64,000 nt of DNA from Haliclona indistincta. Taxonomy: Eukaryota; Porifera; Demospongiae; Haplosclerida; Chalinidae. Of this stretch, positions 60,273 through 64,000 are shown piece after piece. Where the stretch lies: positions 7,542,391 through 7,606,390 of the forward strand of contig OZ024783.1 in assembly GCA_964017065.1 (NCBI GenBank). The letters run 5' to 3'. How positions within the stretch are numbered: position 1 is the stretch's first letter; each line of letters starts with the position of its first letter. The notes under the pieces were generated by a model. The model saw nothing but the letters and a program-made list of their open reading frames with translations, made no database searches and was not told the DNA's origin. The translations under genes and the position numbers were made by a program.

Positions 60273-60751
60273 GAAAAGATGTACGAAAAGATTATTATAC
60301 TAAAAGATATACAGATTGACACACTTACATACTTTCACTCATCCAGAATTGTTCCAATCAAGAGTGTTCATTTAGTGCCGTGCGCAGTATCTCATTTGTA
60401 ATTTCTTTGTCTGACAATAAAATTTCTCTTGATAATAATGCACTCAAAAAATGTGTCATGCATAAAATTATTATGCCAAAATTTGTCCTTCAGGCAAAAG
60501 TTATCCCACGTTGTCATAGTACAATAAAGAAGAACTTAGTGTTTGTGCATTACACAATATAATACATGTGACACTTTTCGAGCGATCCGATTGGCTGGTG
60601 GTCACATGGTATGCTCTAAGAGTTGAATTAAAACACATGTAGTTTAACAATGGTGGGTCTTCTTGTCTGTGAATAGCATCGATAGACCAATAGCATAATA
60701 GCTAAGTAAATTAATAGTACAATACTACATCAATGGTCATATGTATTAATA
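60273..60751. other. 5' flank of 7TM gene 2, before the insertions
   Basis: Paralogous to 56240-57480. No gene. Confidence 0.6.
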
Positions 60752-60789
60752 TACCATAGTGTGTGGGCGTCCCCATACAAGGCACAGGT

Positions 60790-60885
60790 GGTATATTTGT
60801 CATATTCCACCATGGTGGTATATATCGCATAATCCACCATGGAGATTATGCGATATATACCACCATGGTGGTATATGAGAAATAC
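60790..60885. repeat. CCATGG-rich hairpin
   Basis: TATATATCGCATAATC and its reverse complement flank a CACCATGG core, with outer CACCATGGTGGTATA arms. It sits near the left end of the tyrosine-recombinase element. Confidence 0.85.
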
Positions 60886-61154
60886 ACTCCTCAAGGGGTT
60901 AACCAAGAGGTGTGCCCTGGTCAGGTGACCAGGTTGAGGTTGCGCGAGGGCATCCTCAGACAGTTATTCGCCTTGCAACTAGCATCACCCAGTTGCAGGG
61001 CGACGATGCGCAGAAGTGGCTGAGATTTATAGTGTACAATCATCCTGACACTAGTGGGTATTAAATTGGCAAGCATGTGACAAACCCCGCCCAAGTCATG
61101 TTGAATATTGCAATGAAAACTTTCAATACAAGAACAATTTGTAATGAGAAATTG

Positions 61155-61240
61155 AATAATAACAAGTGAAGTTGAATATAATAACAAGTGAAGTTGAATA
61201 TAATAACAAGTGAAGTTGAATATAATAACAAGTGAAAGTA
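61155..61240. repeat. Tandem repeat, 22-bp unit
   Basis: Four near-identical copies of AATAACAAGTGAAGTTGAAT plus two bases, in the 3' region of the recombinase frame. Confidence 0.95.
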
Positions 61241-61307
61241 TTATTGTCATGAGAAGTTGACTACGAAAGCAGTGTCACTACATGGACTACATGTAAATAT
61301 TCACAAG

Positions 61308-62669
61308 TCAACTTTGAAATGTTATGTTGAAGGTACAACTTTGCATACTATGGAATTGAGGTGCTCTACTTGTGCTACTAGTAGCATCAGATGTAGGTTT
61401 TTTGTCCTCCTTCGTATCGTCCTCCTTCGAGCTTTCACCAACATTATTAGTGATGTCTGTTAATGCTCTAGAAAGCGCCAGTTGCTGCACAGGAGTACTT
61501 CGTTCATATGAAGAAAGCCCACCTTCAGATAGATGCCCTGATCGCTCCATAATTAATTTAGTAGGTGTGCCTTTCTCCATTAACCGTGTAATAGCTGTTG
61601 CTCGTAAACTGTGATTTGTCTTGTTTTCACATGGTACACCAGCAGCTTCAAATATTCTCTTTAAGTAGACATCAAGAACGTTATGTCCAATAATACTTCT
61701 TCCATACCATGGTTCATCTGCCCCATCACCAACAGCATCACGTGGTTTCCAATATAAGATGTCTTTTTGAAAAGCAACTTCTGGAAGCTTTGAGAGATAA
61801 AGCTGTAAGAGGTAGACATGACACCGATTGCCTAATTCTGGACGACCATAGTGTAAAACAGTCTTATTTGAGAGATTCAACTGATGCCGACCTCCAGGAC
61901 GATTCTTAGAACCATGTTCTTGATATTCAATAGAATCAACGTATTCTCCTGGACGCTCTGGATGTGGTACACGAGATATTTTTAGTTGAGAAATTTTCAG
62001 ATCCCTATGTTCCTTACCTCCTCGTAAAACGAAATTTAAAGCATTGTAGTAAAATACAGCGTACTGAAGTCCTAATGGCGTGTCATCATTTAAAGTATTA
62101 GTTTCCCAAAGCTGTTCTTCTTCAGCCAGAGTAATGATCTCCGATTGTCGCTTCGTGGTTCCAATTCCCTGTGCATGAAGTGTTCGATAACGACGATCAA
62201 GGACTGAGTGCAAATCCTTAAAAACTGGGCTCTTGTTGTCTACAATTTTTAAAGGCTCTTTCTTTTTAGTGTTGATTTCTCGTTGCAGGCCGCTCAGTAA
62301 CTGGCAAATACTCCTGGGTGTATATTCGCTGCCATCCGACTTGCGAACCTCGGTCACAAACACACACAACCACTTACAAAGTAGACGTCCATCGTCAGTC
62401 ATGAGCAAATCAGGCGGGCATTGATCATCCCTTCCGACCGTTCGCTTGTTTCTTTGTTCAAGCCACTCATCAAGAACACCAAGTGCCCATTTTGTGGACT
62501 TTTGCGTGTTCGCTGGAACAATCGCCTGCTTGGCACTTTCAATCTCGGCAAGATCAGCAAGCCCAAACCGTTCTTTCTCCTTAGGGTTACCTTTCTTCTT
62601 GAGACTGAGACTTTTCCTTGATCTCTTCGATGGGGGACCACTAGTTTCAGGCGCTGTAGCTTCAGCCAT
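61308..62669 (-). CDS. Crypton-type tyrosine recombinase
   Basis: 453 residues, uninterrupted. A basic N terminus (KRSRKSLSLKKK, a possible nuclear signal) is followed by a helical core-binding region (about 45-150) and the catalytic domain (about 165-395). Recognisable tyrosine-recombinase residues are Arg216 in NFVLRGGKEHRDL, His353 and Arg356 in NHSLRATAI, His379 in RSGHLSEGG and Tyr388 in SSYER. The LRGGKEHRDL, HSLRATA and SGH spacing is that of the DUF3504 domain found in animal Cryptons and in genes derived from them (KCTD1, QRICH1, ZMYM). All catalytic positions are present, so the enzyme could be active. It would cut and rejoin DNA through the tyrosine. Host domestication cannot be excluded. 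Confidence 0.85.
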   Translation of the reverse strand: MAEATAPETSGPPSKRSRKSLSLKKKGNPKEKERFGLADLAEIESAKQAIVPANTQKSTKWALGVLDEWLEQRNKRTVGRDDQCPPDLLMTDDGRLLCKWLCVFVTEVRKSDGSEYTPRSICQLLSGLQREINTKKKEPLKIVDNKSPVFKDLHSVLDRRYRTLHAQGIGTTKRQSEIITLAEEEQLWETNTLNDDTPLGLQYAVFYYNALNFVLRGGKEHRDLKISQLKISRVPHPERPGEYVDSIEYQEHGSKNRPGGRHQLNLSNKTVLHYGRPELGNRCHVYLLQLYLSKLPEVAFQKDILYWKPRDAVGDGADEPWYGRSIIGHNVLDVYLKRIFEAAGVPCENKTNHSLRATAITRLMEKGTPTKLIMERSGHLSEGGLSSYERSTPVQQLALSRALTDITNNVGESSKEDDTKEDKKPTSDATSSTSRAPQFHSMQSCTFNITFQS

Positions 62670-62943
62670 TTCTCACAAAATACGAACACGCGGTACAACA
62701 CGTGGTACAACACGTGAGCAATCGTCTAGAGTAGTTGAAACCCAGCCCACTGCATGTTTTTCATTAAAAACTTGGCGATCGCTCTTTCGCTCGGTCTAGA
62801 AGCACAAAGCTGTCCAAGTCTTTGCCACACACTCTACTCAGGTACGCGTACACACTTGGGGCCTCCTCTCGGCCCGTGACTCACCGCTAAATCGAGATCC
62901 ACGCGAACGCGAGCAAGAAGCGACGCCCACACACTAAGGTATA

Positions 62944-63132
62944 TAACATATGAACCATGGCTTGTCGGTGTGTATGCCGAATATACCACCCTCGGTCTCG
63001 GTCATCGGAAGTTTGCAGCCTCGATAAACCCCTCGCTTCGCTCGGGGTTTATCTCGGCTGCAAACTTCCTCTGACCTCGACCTCGGGTGGTATATTCGGC
63101 ATACACACCTCCAAGCCATGGTTTATATATTA
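62944..63132. mobile_element. Fold-back element, ~190 bp
   Basis: A near-complete palindrome: ACCATGGCTTG, TGTGTATGCCGAATATACC and GGAAGTTTGCAG on the left recur as reverse complements on the right, around a CTCGCTTCGCTCGG centre. It adjoins the recombinase element, and both are missing from the 7TM gene 1 flank. Similar short frames on both strands are a consequence of the palindrome. Confidence 0.9.
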
Positions 63133-63220
63133 CATAGTTACTCTAAATATAGTTCATAACAGTTTAGGCAGTAGCTAGCTAGTGTACGTAGCAGTATTGC
63201 TGTGTGCCTGTCCTAGCAGG

Positions 63221-64000
63221 ATGAATATCAGCACTGTGGCTGACATTGTCTCCATACCTCTGGCGGGAGTGTCTACCATTGCTTGTATCATAGCTTTGGG
63301 AGTTCTGCTATACTACAAGATGTGGCGTACATTCATCTATCGATTGGTCCTCTACTCCTTTTTATCATTGATTGCCTTCTCTGTGATCAACATACTTCTT
63401 ATGCTAACCCAAGTTTTCACTGAGGCAACAACTGTGGATTTCGATTGTAGTAACAACTCTTGCTCCATTTTGTATGTTATTAGTAATGTGAGTGTAATGA
63501 TAGCCTCTATACTTGTGACTTGCGTAACCGTTTGTATATATCTTATGGCTCTCCACAACTACCAGTTCACATATAAATCTGATCTTTGCCTTCTCGTCTT
63601 TGTCATCTTTTATTTCGTGATTGCTGTAATAGTGACAACGCTATGGAATCTACCACAGTTTGACCAGTACGATTATATTACTGTGATTGTGTATGTGCTA
63701 GTTTGTCTACCAATTCTAGTCAACTTTGTATTCACAGCACTGACATTGGTGCCACTGTGCTGTAGAGCTTGTGGATATAACCTGTGTATGAAGACTGCTG
63801 CTACAATAGAGAGTCACAGGAAGGCACTGAGAGAGATACTACCGTTCTTCATTCTTACAATACCTTCCTTCCTGGTTACTATTCTTCAAATAGCGCAATC
63901 ATTTGACAATGCGTACATATATCTTGTTTTCCTACTGCTTTTGGAAGCTGCTGGACTTATTTATAGCTTGTCCTTTGCTTTTCATATTTTCCTTATAAAG
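63221..64000 (+). CDS. Seven-transmembrane receptor 2 (cut by window end)
   Basis: 260 codons open from the conserved ATG to the last base of the window, without a stop. It is closely similar to 7TM receptor 1 throughout (MNISTVADI, RTFIYRLVLYS, MALHNYQFTYKSDL, CCRACGYNLCMKTAATIESH). All seven membrane segments are included; only the cytoplasmic tail lies outside. Substitutions concentrate in the region around the first extracellular loop and third helix (CSILYVISNVSVMIASIL versus CFILDIIYNGSITIASIL), and in the loop before helix 7. Intact as far as visible. Confidence 0.85.
   Translation, partial: MNISTVADIVSIPLAGVSTIACIIALGVLLYYKMWRTFIYRLVLYSFLSLIAFSVINILLMLTQVFTEATTVDFDCSNNSCSILYVISNVSVMIASILVTCVTVCIYLMALHNYQFTYKSDLCLLVFVIFYFVIAVIVTTLWNLPQFDQYDYITVIVYVLVCLPILVNFVFTALTLVPLCCRACGYNLCMKTAATIESHRKALREILPFFILTIPSFLVTILQIAQSFDNAYIYLVFLLLLEAAGLIYSLSFAFHIFLIK

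Larger units (their letters stand above)
60752..62941. mobile_element. 2.2-kb TIR element encoding a tyrosine recombinase
   Basis: Left terminus TACCATAGTGTGTGGGCGTC; right terminus, as reverse complement, TACCTTAGTGTGTGGGCGTC (19 of 20 identical). TA lies on both sides (60750-60751, 62942-62943). 7TM gene 1's flank lacks the block (GTATTAATAGTTACTC), so this is a true insertion. Its only long coding frame is the Crypton-type recombinase on the minus strand. It also holds a CCATGG-rich hairpin (60790-60885) and a tandem repeat (61155-61240). Confidence 0.85.

Noticed and set aside
60921..61023. Possible captured exon (frame reading TSITQLQGDDAQKWLRF)
   Set aside because: A short protein-like stretch in the recombinase element, but with no clear family and no splice sites that I could pair.
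62957..63178. Similar frames on both strands (RCVCRIYHPRSRS)
   Set aside because: They mirror each other because the DNA is a palindrome.

Overview
The window is animal nuclear DNA, most likely from a sponge (Porifera). The support is short introns (many 45-120 bp), a nuclear mitochondrial-protein gene, recognisable orthologues of animal PNISR, COX6A and FAAP100, a CARD-like innate-immunity gene, a NIDO-AMOP-VWD-EGF (MUC4-type) receptor pair, and a very high density of small DNA transposons. The phylum is inference from gene style; animal origin is well supported. There is one 200-N assembly gap (5112-5311).

Layout. 0-1.5 kb: minisatellite and unassigned DNA. 1.5-2.7 kb: CARD-like gene, entered in its last visible intron by a 1.2-kb repeat (2725-3926). 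4.5-7.6 kb: nested TTAA-flanked (piggyBac-type) repeat containing the gap. 7.6-19.5 kb: tandem array of single-Ig-domain transmembrane receptors (two intact, one frameshifted, one truncated). Each unit also carries a copy of the last exon of the neighbouring FAAP100 gene, whose body lies at 18.2-22.3 kb on the minus strand. 22.3-25 kb: gene-poor DNA with a minisatellite and a tRNA-derived SINE. 25.1-34.0 kb and 37.5-42.9 kb: two closely similar MUC4-type genes with unrelated N-terminal exons; between them lies the 3' half of a third, dead copy (34.46-36.6 kb) invaded by a second 1.2-kb repeat. 43.5-43.8 kb: COX6A (minus), head to head with PNISR (44.7-51.4 kb, plus). 51.5-55.2 kb: 5' half of an ABCC transporter, plus a duplicate first exon split by a transposon. 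57.6-58.5 kb and 63.2 kb-end: a pair of seven-transmembrane receptor genes. The 5' flank of the second copy holds a third 1.2-kb repeat and a 2.2-kb element that encodes a Crypton-type tyrosine recombinase yet has terminal inverted repeats.

The most distinctive features are (i) the tyrosine-recombinase element bounded by inverted repeats at a TA site; (ii) the three-copy 1.2-kb repeat whose ~148-bp hairpin arms are matched within each copy although they differ between copies; (iii) a 475-bp insert carrying five copies of one 16-bp palindrome; (iv) a 13-exon array of 20-residue cysteine modules; and (v) the Ig array, in which paralogous units act as empty-site controls and define several transposon insertions, one hAT insertion with an exact 8-bp target duplication.
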